Position numbers and translations under genes: made by a program. From the NCBI RefSeq assembly GCF_030398335.1, contig NZ_JAOAOP010000001.1, positions 1-64,000 on the forward strand: 64,000 nt of DNA. Reading direction: 5' to 3'. How positions within the stretch are numbered: the first letter of the stretch is position 1; each line of letters starts with the position of its first letter. The notes under the pieces were generated by a model. The model was not told where the DNA came from. It saw only the letters and a list, made by a program, of their open reading frames with translations, and searched no databases. Shown piece by piece: positions 33,223-41,802 of the stretch. Source of the stretch: Aquibium sp. A9E412 (GTDB taxonomy: Bacteria; Pseudomonadota; Alphaproteobacteria; Rhizobiales; Rhizobiaceae).

Positions 33223-34038
33223 ATGTTGAAGCCTATCCCCTATCCGGCATTCTTCAATGCGGGTGCGGTTTTCCGGGAAGTTCTACCGGCCATTCTGGTT
33301 CTGGCGGCGTTCGTCGCGCTTTGGCATCTGGCGGTCGAGGCCTTCGACGTCCGGCCCTTCGTTCTGCCGACGCCAGGCGCGGTTCTCGCCACCTTCTTCT
33401 CCAATTTCGCCGAGATCGCGAAGGCTGGCCTGATAACGGCAACATCGTTCGTGGGCGGATTTCTCATAGCCTCCGTCGTCGGTATCGGCCTGGCCACGCT
33501 GATCGTCCTGCTTCCCACCCTGGGGCGGGGGATCTATCCGCTCGTGATCGCGTCGCAGACGATCCCCGTGATCGCGGTGGCGCCGCTGTTGATCATCTGG
33601 CTGGGCTTCGGTGCGGCTGTGAAGGTCGCGATCGCGGCAATCGTGTCGTTCTTCCCGATCGTCGTCAGCTCGGTGCTCGGTTTCAGATCGGTTCGCGGCT
33701 CGACGATCGAACTGATGCGTGCGCTGCCGGCTTCCCGGCTCACGATCTTCCGGAAGCTGATGTTCCCATCGGCCTTGCCGACCATCTTTGCCGGCCTGCG
33801 GACGGGCAGCGTGCTGGCCGTCATAGGATCGGTCGTGGGCGAGTTCGTCGCTGGAGGCGACGGCATCGCCGGACACATCATCATTGCTCGCAGCCAGTTC
33901 CAGACGGACCGGGTGATGGCCGACATTCTTGGCCTCGCGCTGCTGGGCGCCGTGTTCTACGGCGTCGTCGCCCTGATCGAGTACTGGGCTCTGCCTTGGA
34001 AGCGTCTGTCCTTCAAGCAGACGCGGCAAACCGGGTGA
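33223..34038 (+). CDS. ABC transporter permease (NitT/TauT type)
   Basis: 271 residues from ATG 33223, which follows a GGAAACG stretch; about six helices. VLPTPGAVLATFF is the usual N-terminal marker of this permease group, and the coupling loop near residues 160-185 (GSTIELMRALPASRLTIFRK) contacts the ATPase. With the fused CoxG-ATPase before it and the binding protein after it, it completes one importer. Two identical permease subunits are expected per complex. Confidence 0.93.
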   Translation: MLKPIPYPAFFNAGAVFREVLPAILVLAAFVALWHLAVEAFDVRPFVLPTPGAVLATFFSNFAEIAKAGLITATSFVGGFLIASVVGIGLATLIVLLPTLGRGIYPLVIASQTIPVIAVAPLLIIWLGFGAAVKVAIAAIVSFFPIVVSSVLGFRSVRGSTIELMRALPASRLTIFRKLMFPSALPTIFAGLRTGSVLAVIGSVVGEFVAGGDGIAGHIIIARSQFQTDRVMADILGLALLGAVFYGVVALIEYWALPWKRLSFKQTRQTG

Positions 34039-34092
34039 CCGGCAAGACAACGACCAAACAACAAAACGAAACCGACACAGGAGGGAATTTCA

Positions 34093-35106
34093 ATGTTGCG
34101 CGATACTCGCAGGTTCTCACCCGGCGCCCGCAAGCTGGCCGGCGTGGCAACGTTCGCTCTGATGGCGCTGGGCGGGCTGGCCCTGCCCACACAGGCCCAG
34201 GACAAGACGACGATCCAGTATCAGCAGGCGTTCGCACCCTCGGCTGCGGATCTTCCGCTCTACACCGCACAGGCCAAGGGCTTCTTCGAGGAGGAGGGGA
34301 TCGAGGTCACGATCCGCAGCTCGCAGGACGCGGCCAATGCGGTGACGCTCGTGGGGATCGGCGATGCCGACATCGGCATCAGCTATCCACCCGACATCCT
34401 GCTGGCTCATGCGAAAGGGATTCCCGTCATGGGCATCTGGGCGAAGTACCAGATCAACCCGATGGGGATCGTGTCGCTCGAGGACGAGGCCAACATCGCC
34501 ACTCCGGCCGACCTGAAGGGCAAGCGGATCGGCCTGACGCCGTTGCCGATCGATCAGACTCTCTTCGACGCCGTTCTGGATAACGCCGGGTTGACGCGCG
34601 ATGACGTCGAGATTTTCAACCCGGGTTTCAACGGCGGCCAGATGGTTGGCGAGAAGAAGCTCGACGGTGCTTCCGCCGTGCCCTGGTACGAAGTGGATCA
34701 GCTGAAGGCCAACGGCATGAAGCCGGTCCTGATGGAGTACCGCGAGCACGGGGGGATCGATTTCCCGTTCATGACGCTGATCACCAACCGCGACTTCGCT
34801 GAGACGAACCCGGAGGTGTTGAAAGCGTTCCTGCGCGCCCTTCGCAAGGGATTTGAATACAGCAAGGAGCATCCGCAGGAGGCGCTCGATTTCCTCATCG
34901 AGGCAGAGCCTGCGCTGAACCGCGCTTCGCAGGAGCTGACCATGAAGACGGTGGCGCCGATGCGCGAGACCGAGGCAACCGCTGAACATGGTCTGGGGTA
35001 TCTCGACATCGGCGAACTGCAGCAGCTGGCCGATTTCCTGTACGCGCGCGATCTTCTTGAAGACGAGGTCGACGCGGGCGACGTCTTCACCAACGAGTAC
35101 AGGTAG
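34093..35106 (+). CDS. ABC transporter substrate-binding protein (NMT1/THI5-like)
   Basis: 337 residues with an export signal of about 35 residues (AGVATFALMALGGLALPTQA, cleavage near AQAQD). The mature domain (FAPSAADLPLYTAQAKGFFEEEGIEV, split by the hinge later at LKGKRIGLTPLPIDQTLFDA) is the NMT1 type. It is the periplasmic receptor of the importer whose permease lies just upstream; GGAGGG precedes the ATG. Compare with the signal-less relative at 27371-28258 in the same operon: two binding-protein folds, one on each side of the membrane. Confidence 0.93.
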   Translation: MLRDTRRFSPGARKLAGVATFALMALGGLALPTQAQDKTTIQYQQAFAPSAADLPLYTAQAKGFFEEEGIEVTIRSSQDAANAVTLVGIGDADIGISYPPDILLAHAKGIPVMGIWAKYQINPMGIVSLEDEANIATPADLKGKRIGLTPLPIDQTLFDAVLDNAGLTRDDVEIFNPGFNGGQMVGEKKLDGASAVPWYEVDQLKANGMKPVLMEYREHGGIDFPFMTLITNRDFAETNPEVLKAFLRALRKGFEYSKEHPQEALDFLIEAEPALNRASQELTMKTVAPMRETEATAEHGLGYLDIGELQQLADFLYARDLLEDEVDAGDVFTNEYR

Positions 35107-35115
35107 GTTGCGGAC

Positions 35116-36567
35116 ATGAGCAACACGAAGGCGCTCCCCGGGCAGCATGGCCATGCCGGCGAGATCTGTCGCTCCACCGCCATCGATCTCGCCGCGCGAA
35201 TGAAGGCCCGAGAGCTTTCGCCGGTGGAGGTGACGGAGGCTTTCATTCATCGCACCGAAGCATTGGAGCCGCAGCTGCATTCCTTCTCGCTGCTGACCTT
35301 CGAGACGGCGCGCCAGCGCGCCAGGGAGGCCGAGCGCAGGATCCTGGCGGGCGACGACCTCGGCCCGTTGGCCGGGGTGCCCGTGGGGGTGAAGGACCTG
35401 CTGCATATGAAGGGCTTCCCGACCAGCTTCGGCTCGGTTCCGTTCCGGGACAGGGTCGTCGCGGTCGACGACCCGGTGGTCGAGTTGACGCTTGCCGGTG
35501 GGGCCATCCCCATCGGCAAGACCAACTCACCGGAGTTCGGCTTCAGTTCGGTGGGACACAATCCGGCCTTTCCCACGACCACCAATCCCTGGGACACGTC
35601 GCTCACGCCGGGCGGTTCGAGCTCGGGTTCGGGCTCGGCCGTGGCGTCGGGGCAGGTGCCGATTGCACTTGGAACGGACCGGGCCGGCTCGATCCGCATT
35701 CCTTCCGCCCACTGCGGCATCTTCGGGTTCAAGCCGTCCGCCGGACGGGTGCCGGTGGATGCCCGCGCCGATGCGATGTCGCAGGCGGGTCCGATGACGC
35801 GCACGGTGGCGGATGCGGCGCTGATGATGAATGCCATCGCCCGCTATGATCCGCGCGACCGCCAGTCACTGCCCGACGCGGGGATCGACTGGCTCGCCGC
35901 CATCGAGGGGGACCTCGAAGGCCTGGTCGTCGGCTACAGCTCCGATTTCGGCTATGCGCCGGTCGATCCCGCTGTGACGCGGATCGTCGATCGCTCGGTG
36001 ACGGTTTTCGAACGCGATCTCGGCTGTACCGTGGAGACCTTCGAAGCTCCATGGCCCGATCCGTGGGACGCCTTTCTCACCCTTTGTGCGTTCGGGCTCG
36101 ATCTGCGCCAAGTGCGCGAGTTGGTGGAGGAGCATGGCCACGAGATGTCACCGCATCTGGTCGATGTGGTTCGACGCCGGATGGTCGACGAGGATTTCAC
36201 CAATGCAGAGATGATCCGGCGCAAGGTCTGGGCCGGCATGGTCGACCTGACGCAGAAATTCGATCTCCTGGTCACGCCCACCGTCGCCGTGCCGCCTTTC
36301 CCGGTCCATTATCAGGGTCCGGAGCGGATAAACGGTCGGATCGTGCGGCCGATGGAATGGATCCCCTTCACCTTCCCGGTAAACATGTGCGGGATGCCGG
36401 CAGCGTCGGTTCCGGCCGGCTGGACCGACAACGGGTTGCCCGTCGGGATGCAGATCATCGGACGGCGGCTCGATGACGCGCGCGTGCTGCGTGCCTGCGC
36501 CACATTCGAGAGCGCAGCCCCTTGGCACCACCGCTGGCCGCCCGTCGGCGTCGCCGCACAAGCCTGA
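35116..36567 (+). CDS. Amidase (amidase-signature family)
   Basis: 483 residues. The Ser-cisSer-Lys triad is in place: the Lys in PVGVKDLLHMKG (about 95), the cis-Ser in TPGGSSSGSGSAVASG (about 175) and the nucleophile Ser in GTDRAGSIRIPSAHCG (about 198). The usual GGS before the nucleophile is AGS here, a small variant. Family members hydrolyse amides, carbamates or Gln-tRNA intermediates. In this operon it could release ammonia from maleamate or an amide intermediate after ring cleavage, replacing the isochorismatase-type NicF of Pseudomonas; inference. Starts 9 bp after the binding-protein stop. Confidence 0.92.
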   Translation: MSNTKALPGQHGHAGEICRSTAIDLAARMKARELSPVEVTEAFIHRTEALEPQLHSFSLLTFETARQRAREAERRILAGDDLGPLAGVPVGVKDLLHMKGFPTSFGSVPFRDRVVAVDDPVVELTLAGGAIPIGKTNSPEFGFSSVGHNPAFPTTTNPWDTSLTPGGSSSGSGSAVASGQVPIALGTDRAGSIRIPSAHCGIFGFKPSAGRVPVDARADAMSQAGPMTRTVADAALMMNAIARYDPRDRQSLPDAGIDWLAAIEGDLEGLVVGYSSDFGYAPVDPAVTRIVDRSVTVFERDLGCTVETFEAPWPDPWDAFLTLCAFGLDLRQVRELVEEHGHEMSPHLVDVVRRRMVDEDFTNAEMIRRKVWAGMVDLTQKFDLLVTPTVAVPPFPVHYQGPERINGRIVRPMEWIPFTFPVNMCGMPAASVPAGWTDNGLPVGMQIIGRRLDDARVLRACATFESAAPWHHRWPPVGVAAQA

Positions 36568-36593
36568 GACCGAACTCGGGACGGACCGGAGCC

Positions 36594-37418
36594 ATGAAGA
36601 TAGAGGACTATCCGTCGCAGGAACCGCTTTCCGAGGTTGCGCGCGGCTATCATGAAGGCTGTCTCGCGCGGCGTCGCGAGGAGGGGATCGACATCGCCTA
36701 TGGCGCCGACCCCTATCAGCGGCTCAACCTGTTCCCGGCGCCGCGCCCCGACGGCCGTGTTCTGGCCTTTGTGCACGGCGGCGGATGGACCAACGGCTAC
36801 AAGGAATGGATGGATTTCATGGCACCGGCCTTCACGCGGGCAGGTGTCACCTTCGCCAGCATCGGCTACCGACTGGCGCCCGCGTTCTTGTTTCCGACAG
36901 GCCCGGAGGACGTCGCCGAAGGGGTGATGCACCTGCGCGAGATCGTGGCAGATCACGGCGGTGATCCAGAACGACTTTTCCTCGGCGGACATTCAGCCGG
37001 CGGGCATTATGCAGCCCTGCTTGCAACGCGCACGTCCTGGCACCGCGCGCGCGGCATCGCCGAGAACCCGCTGCGCGGCTGTCTGCCGGTGTCTGGAGTC
37101 TACGATTTCGGGCCGTCGAGCGCTCTGCCGATGCGACCGCGCTTCCTCGGGCCGCCGTCGGACGATGTCGACCGCGTCGCCAGTCCCCTGGAAGGTCTGG
37201 AACGCGCACCGCCATTTCTGATCGCCTTCGGCGAGAGAGACTTTCCGCATCTCAAGGCGCAAGCGGCGAAGATGGTGCAGGCTCTTCGGGAAAGGGGCGG
37301 GACGGTGCGTCAGATCGAGTTTCCCGGCCTCGACCATTTCGAGGCGAGCTATCTCGCCGGCGACCCCGACGGCATCTGGGTCGCCGAGGCGCTGCGGTTC
37401 ATGCAGGATCCATCGTGA
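36594..37418 (+). CDS. Alpha/beta hydrolase (arylformamidase/esterase type)
   Basis: 274 residues from ATG 36594. The oxyanion motif FVHGGGWTNG is near residue 60, the nucleophile elbow GGHSAGGHYAA near 140, then a late Asp region (FGERDF) and His (GLDHFEA) complete the triad. HGGGW plus SAGGH is typical of kynurenine formamidase-like and HSL-type esterases. In nicotinate degradation an alpha/beta hydrolase (NicD) removes formate from N-formylmaleamate, the NicX product, so a deformylase role fits well. Its stop overlaps a possible GTG of the TetR frame. Confidence 0.87.
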   Translation: MKIEDYPSQEPLSEVARGYHEGCLARRREEGIDIAYGADPYQRLNLFPAPRPDGRVLAFVHGGGWTNGYKEWMDFMAPAFTRAGVTFASIGYRLAPAFLFPTGPEDVAEGVMHLREIVADHGGDPERLFLGGHSAGGHYAALLATRTSWHRARGIAENPLRGCLPVSGVYDFGPSSALPMRPRFLGPPSDDVDRVASPLEGLERAPPFLIAFGERDFPHLKAQAAKMVQALRERGGTVRQIEFPGLDHFEASYLAGDPDGIWVAEALRFMQDPS

Positions 37419-37474
37419 GATGCAGCGGCTTTTTCGCAGGCGAGGCTCGACATCAATTCGGCGCGAGAGAACAG

Positions 37475-38056
37475 ATGCAAGTCAAAAAAGCTGAAGTCCA
37501 TGACGCGATCGTCGACAGCGCCACAAAACTGTTTTCCAGAAACGGATATGCGAAGACGACGATAGGAGAGATCGCCAAGGAGGCCGGTCTCCCCACATCC
37601 AACATCTATGTCTATTTCTCCTCGAAGCTTGAAATTCTCTGGGCGGTGATGACGCCATGGTTGCATGAGCAATTCGACGCGCTCGAGCTCGAGTTGGCTT
37701 CCATCTCCTCCTCGGAGGCGCGGATCAAGCGGCTGCTCCTGGCACTTTGGCGCGACATCCCGATGGCGCAGAACAATCTCGCCAGCAACCTGCTTCAGGG
37801 CATCGCGCTGTCGGAACCGGACGAGAAGTACAGCCGCAAGCTGCTTTTCGAACTGGAAAAGCGCGTCTCGGAAATGTTGGCCGCGCATCTGCCCGCGCAC
37901 CGGCGGGATATCCTGACCCGCGACGACGCGTTCTCGCATCTGCTGTTTATGGCTTTCGACGGCTTCGTCCTGGCAACGCGCCTGCAGGGCAAGTCGCGTC
38001 GCGTCGATCAGGTTGTGGCCATCATGCTGGATTTCTTGTTCGGTGACCGGCGCTGA
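37475..38056 (+). CDS. TetR-family transcriptional regulator
   Basis: 193 residues from ATG 37475 with GAGAGAA upstream. The frame is open back to GTG 37415, which overlaps the hydrolase stop, but the extra 20 residues are not part of the fold. Helix-turn-helix at about 26-48 (TTIGEIAKEAGLPTSNIYVYF), ligand domain after it. Last gene of the plus-strand unit beginning at 26198 and the obvious candidate for its local regulator. Confidence 0.9.
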   Translation: MQVKKAEVHDAIVDSATKLFSRNGYAKTTIGEIAKEAGLPTSNIYVYFSSKLEILWAVMTPWLHEQFDALELELASISSSEARIKRLLLALWRDIPMAQNNLASNLLQGIALSEPDEKYSRKLLFELEKRVSEMLAAHLPAHRRDILTRDDAFSHLLFMAFDGFVLATRLQGKSRRVDQVVAIMLDFLFGDRR

Positions 38057-38285
38057 GCCTGCGAACTCCACCGCGCAGCAGGACAACCAACCAAGCGCCG
38101 ATGCCGCGACCGCCTCACCGTTGCGCAGCGAGAAACAGCGCGGGTGCTGGAGCGGCTGGCGAGGCGGGATGATCCGGCCCCGACCAGCGGGACGATCTGC
38201 AGGGCATCTTGCACGACCTAGAATGCCCGCTTGCCCAGACGGAGACGCTGTGGGGCCTGCGATGCGGCCCGACCGACTGTGGCGG

Positions 38286-38816
38286 CTACGGCTTTGTCGA
38301 AGTGGACCGTGGCCCGGACGCCCGGCCGGACCGGGAGGCGATCACGCTGAGGGCGCCGTTGCGCTCGAGATGGGCTTCGGCGACGTCCTCGACCCGGGTC
38401 ACGCCCTTCAGGCGCAGCTCCTCATTCAGGTCGCGCGGTCCCAGTCCGCTGTGTCGGGCCGCCTCCCAGTCCACCGCACCCTGCCAGATCAGACGGATCG
38501 GCCGGCCCTTCACGAGGTAGGAGACCATCTCGTTCCGCGGGGCGAGCGCCGAAACGGCGGCATGCAGCACGACCAGCACCGCCGTCGCCACCAAGGTGGG
38601 CAGCAGCGGCGCGTTGCCCGTCAGCGCGCGGCTGAGGCACGAGCCGAGGATGACGGTGAGAACCAGATCCTGGGCCGACAGGTTGGCGAACGACCGCCGC
38701 GGCGCCAGGCGATAGAGCACGAGCGCGTAGAGGAAAATGATCCCCGCGCGGATCGTCATCTGCCACCACGCCATATGCGGCGTGTCCTGGCCGACAAGGT
38801 GGTGAAACGTGTCCAT
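38286..38816 (-). CDS. DUF421 (YetF-like) membrane protein
   Basis: 176 residues. Two to three N-terminal membrane segments (IRAGIIFLYALVLYRLAP and LVLTVILGSCLSRAL) and a cytoplasmic C-terminal domain with LVKGRPIRLIWQGAV, RDLNEELRLKGV and AHLERNGALSVI, the pattern of DUF421/YetF proteins. These are small membrane proteins of unclear function; some take part in spore germination or stress. Stands alone, with about 230 bp to the TetR gene and 377 bp to the response regulator. Confidence 0.9.
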   Translation of the reverse strand: MDTFHHLVGQDTPHMAWWQMTIRAGIIFLYALVLYRLAPRRSFANLSAQDLVLTVILGSCLSRALTGNAPLLPTLVATAVLVVLHAAVSALAPRNEMVSYLVKGRPIRLIWQGAVDWEAARHSGLGPRDLNEELRLKGVTRVEDVAEAHLERNGALSVIASRSGRASGPRSTSTKP

Positions 38817-39193
38817 GATCGTTCGCCTCCGCTCGCCTGCTGCGCGAACAGGCTCCTTCTGCCGCGGTCATCGTCGCAGGAACGCGCCGCCATAGCGTTG
38901 CCAGGCGAAGTGGAAACCGGTTCGCCGTTCGCAAACGCGTCAAAACGATAAGCTGGAGCCGAACTGCGGTTCCGTGAAGAGCAGATCGGCTCTCAAGGTC
39001 ACGAGGCGTGGGGGCCTTGCGGCACCTGCGGGCCGTGTCGGCGGTGCCGCTGTCGGGGCAGGGCACTCCTTCGCGGTGATGTCTGTGTGCGTCGACCAAC
39101 GGGGGCGGGTGATGCAGCAGGCGCGGACGACGCGGGCGTTCGGCCGGCTGAACGAGCCGTGCCGGCCCGTTTCGCGCGCGGCCGCCGTCCAGC
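38817..39193. other. Intergenic region
   Basis: 377 bp between the DUF421 gene and the response-regulator gene, both on the minus strand. It must hold the DUF421 promoter. Around 38960-38971 there is a short palindrome (GAAC-TGCG-GTTC). No convincing gene or RNA seen. Confidence 0.5.
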
Positions 39194-39547
39194 TCAGGAC
39201 CGGGTTGCGGCGAAGCGGGCGAGGATGTCCCGCAGTTCGCGGGTCGTGACCGGCTTGATCCGGCGCGGCGCCTCGGCCAGCGGCCCGGGCAGCGCCCGGT
39301 CCCTGTAGCCGGTGACGAAGGCGATGGGGATGCCTCGTGCCTGCAGCACTCCGGCGGTCTCGAAGGTATCGCCGTTGTTCAGGTTGATGTCGAGGAGCGC
39401 ACCGTCGATCGGCTCCGTCCCGGCCAGCGACAGCGCGTGATCGCGTCGCCCGGCCGGACCGACGACTTGGCAACCGAGGTCCGCGCGCTCCTGCTCCAGG
39501 TCCATCGCCAGGACGAACTCGTCTTCGACCACAAGGATACGCATCAT
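39194..39547 (-). CDS. Single-domain response regulator (receiver)
   Basis: 117 residues, only a receiver domain: ILVVEDEFVLAMDLE (acidic pocket), phospho-acceptor Asp in GALLDINLNNGDTF (about residue 54), FVTGYRD (the Thr switch) and the conserved Lys in RIKPVTTREL. No output domain, so it relays phosphate or binds a partner. Its ATG (39547) overlaps the kinase stop (ATGA), so it is most likely the cognate partner of the HWE/HisKA_2-type kinase upstream. Confidence 0.93.
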   Translation of the reverse strand: MMRILVVEDEFVLAMDLEQERADLGCQVVGPAGRRDHALSLAGTEPIDGALLDINLNNGDTFETAGVLQARGIPIAFVTGYRDRALPGPLAEAPRRIKPVTTRELRDILARFAATRS

Positions 39548-41802
39548 CCGCGCGCCGCGCCGACGCCGACCTCCGCCGCAGTGCTCTCGTCGGGCCGCTC
39601 GAGCGGCACGTCGATGTCGCAACGCAGGCCGTCCTCCGTGGCTTCGAGCTCGGCCTTGCCGCCCAGCAGATAGGGCACGATCTCGCGGATCAGCTTGCTG
39701 CCGAAGCCGCCCTCGAGTTCCTTCGTGCCGCCCGGAACGCCCCTCTCGCGCCAGCCGAAGACAAGGCGGTCCGCGTCCGCCGAGCGCTTCCACGACACAT
39801 CCAAATCGCCGCCATGCGCCAGCGCGCCGTATTTCACTGCGTTGGTCGCAAGCTCGTGCGCCGCCATCGCGAGCGCCTGCGCCGTCCGCCGCGACAACAG
39901 GACCGGATCGCCCTCGACCGTGACCTGCCCGTCCGGCGGCGCGCCGTGCGCCTCCAACTCGGCCGCAATGAGGGTCTTGAGATCGACGCCCCGCCCGCCC
40001 TCGCGGCTGAGGATGTCCTGGGTGCGCTCGAGCGATCCGAGCCGGTCCGTGAAGCGCCCGAGGAAGCCTTCGACGCTCTCGGCGCCCTTGCTGGTCAGCC
40101 TCAGCATCGACCTGATGTTGGCAAACAGGTTCTTGACGCGGTGCTGCAGCTCGTCGAGCAGCGCCTGCTGCGCCCGCTCGGCGCGGCGGCGTTCGGTCAC
40201 GTCCTCGATCGCGAGCAGGATGAGCTGCACGTGGTCGAGTTGCCTGCCGTTCAGCAGCATGTCGCGATGGCCGAGACCGGTGAAGTCCGCCGCCATCGCC
40301 AGATCGTCGAAAGCCTTGTCGTGCGGCAGCACCTCGTCGAGCAGGCGCCGGAGCTCGGGCAGGTCCCACCGGCCGCCGCCGACATCGAAGACCTTGCGGC
40401 CGACGGCCTCGTGGCCGGAAACGTTGTAGGTCTGGCAGAACGCGTCGTTCGCCGAGACCACGTTGAGCGAAGGGTCGAGCACCAGCAGCGGATGGCGCAC
40501 CGTCTCGACGATGCTCTCGGAAAACTCCTTGGCGGCCGCGATCTCCTGCTCGTTCCGCCGCCGCTCGGTCACGTCGCTGAAGGTGACGACGACGCCGTCG
40601 ATCCGGTCCTCGGCGCGGTAGGGCACGATCCGACGCTCGAACCAGCGGCCGGCGCCCGTCCCGACCTCGCGCTCGCGCGGCTGCAGGGTGCGCAGCACCG
40701 CGCGCGCGTCCTCGACGAAGTCGGGGTCATCGAACTTCTGCGCGAGGTGCGACACGGGCCGGCCGATGTCGCTCTCCAGCACGTCGAGCAGGTCGCGCAC
40801 CGCCGGCGTGGCGAAGCGGATGCGCATCTCGCGGTCCAGGAACAGCGTCGCGACGGCGCTGCTGCTCAAGAGGTTGTCGAGGTCGTGCGTCCGCTGCTCG
40901 AGCTCCGCCACCTTGCTCTGAAGCTGCACGTTGACGGTGTTCAGCTCCTCGTTCAGCGACTGCATCTCCTCCTTCGAGGTCTCGAGTTCCTCGTTCGTCG
41001 ACTGGAGCTCCTCGTTCATCGAGGTGATCTCCTCGTTCGAGGCCTTGAGCTCCTCGTTCGAGCTCTCGAGCTGTTCGACCGTCTCGCGCAGCTCGGCGCG
41101 CGAGGCGCGCAGCGCGTCCTCGAGCTCGTTCTCCGTGCGCGGCGGCCGCTCGCCGGCCTCGCTCGTCGCGGCGGATGGCGCGTCGGCGTCGCCCGCCTGA
41201 AACGACACCAGCAGGCGGCGCGGCTCCTCGCCGAGCGGAGCCACGGTGATGCGCACGGGCACGAGCTTCGCGCCGTCGAGCTGCGCCTCCGCCGTCACCG
41301 GCTCGCTCTCGCGCATCGCGCGGTGCACGGCCGCGCGCAGCCGCGCCGCCAGCCCGCGCTTGGCCAGGCTCAGCAGGTCGCGCGTCGGCTCGCCCCGCGG
41401 CTGGTCGAGAAAGCGCTCGGTCTCGCCGTGGAAGAAGTGGACGTGGAAGTGCTCGTCGATCAGCACCGAGGGCGGCGCGAAATGCTCGAGCAGCGCCTCA
41501 CGCGCGCGCTGGGCCGGCGCCTTCACGCCGGGTGCGGCCGTGAGCGGCATCGCCGGCGACCGGTGGTGGTGCCCCGCAACGGGGAAGTCGACGATCTCGT
41601 GGCGGGTCGGGCCGACGCGGCGATAGATGCGCCATTTCTTGGACACCGTGTGGAACATGTCCTCGCGCTCGCCGACGCCCTCGGCCGTGCCGAGGAACAG
41701 ATAACCGCCCTCCCGCAGCGCGAAGTGCAGGAGCGCCGTCACGGGCTTCTGCGCCTCCGCGTCGAGGTAGATGAGCAGGTTTCGGCAGGAGACGAGATCC
41801 AT
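39544..41802 (-). CDS. PAS-histidine kinase (HWE type) with CheR remnant at its N-terminus
   Basis: 752 residues from an internal ATG at 41802. It begins MDLVSCRNLLIYLD, which is the end of a CheR methyltransferase domain (LFLGTAEGV follows), so it is the C-terminal part of a CheB-CheR-PAS-kinase hybrid. Then come a variable region, a long coiled coil (about 225-330, repeated SNEEL/TNEEL), two PAS domains and a kinase with H-box DELQHRVKNL (about 525) and an ATPase domain. The upstream CheB half is in a different frame. Whether it is translated alone is unknown; the kinase half is intact and its response regulator overlaps it. Confidence 0.85.
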   Translation of the reverse strand: MDLVSCRNLLIYLDAEAQKPVTALLHFALREGGYLFLGTAEGVGEREDMFHTVSKKWRIYRRVGPTRHEIVDFPVAGHHHRSPAMPLTAAPGVKAPAQRAREALLEHFAPPSVLIDEHFHVHFFHGETERFLDQPRGEPTRDLLSLAKRGLAARLRAAVHRAMRESEPVTAEAQLDGAKLVPVRITVAPLGEEPRRLLVSFQAGDADAPSAATSEAGERPPRTENELEDALRASRAELRETVEQLESSNEELKASNEEITSMNEELQSTNEELETSKEEMQSLNEELNTVNVQLQSKVAELEQRTHDLDNLLSSSAVATLFLDREMRIRFATPAVRDLLDVLESDIGRPVSHLAQKFDDPDFVEDARAVLRTLQPREREVGTGAGRWFERRIVPYRAEDRIDGVVVTFSDVTERRRNEQEIAAAKEFSESIVETVRHPLLVLDPSLNVVSANDAFCQTYNVSGHEAVGRKVFDVGGGRWDLPELRRLLDEVLPHDKAFDDLAMAADFTGLGHRDMLLNGRQLDHVQLILLAIEDVTERRRAERAQQALLDELQHRVKNLFANIRSMLRLTSKGAESVEGFLGRFTDRLGSLERTQDILSREGGRGVDLKTLIAAELEAHGAPPDGQVTVEGDPVLLSRRTAQALAMAAHELATNAVKYGALAHGGDLDVSWKRSADADRLVFGWRERGVPGGTKELEGGFGSKLIREIVPYLLGGKAELEATEDGLRCDIDVPLERPDESTAAEVGVGAARG

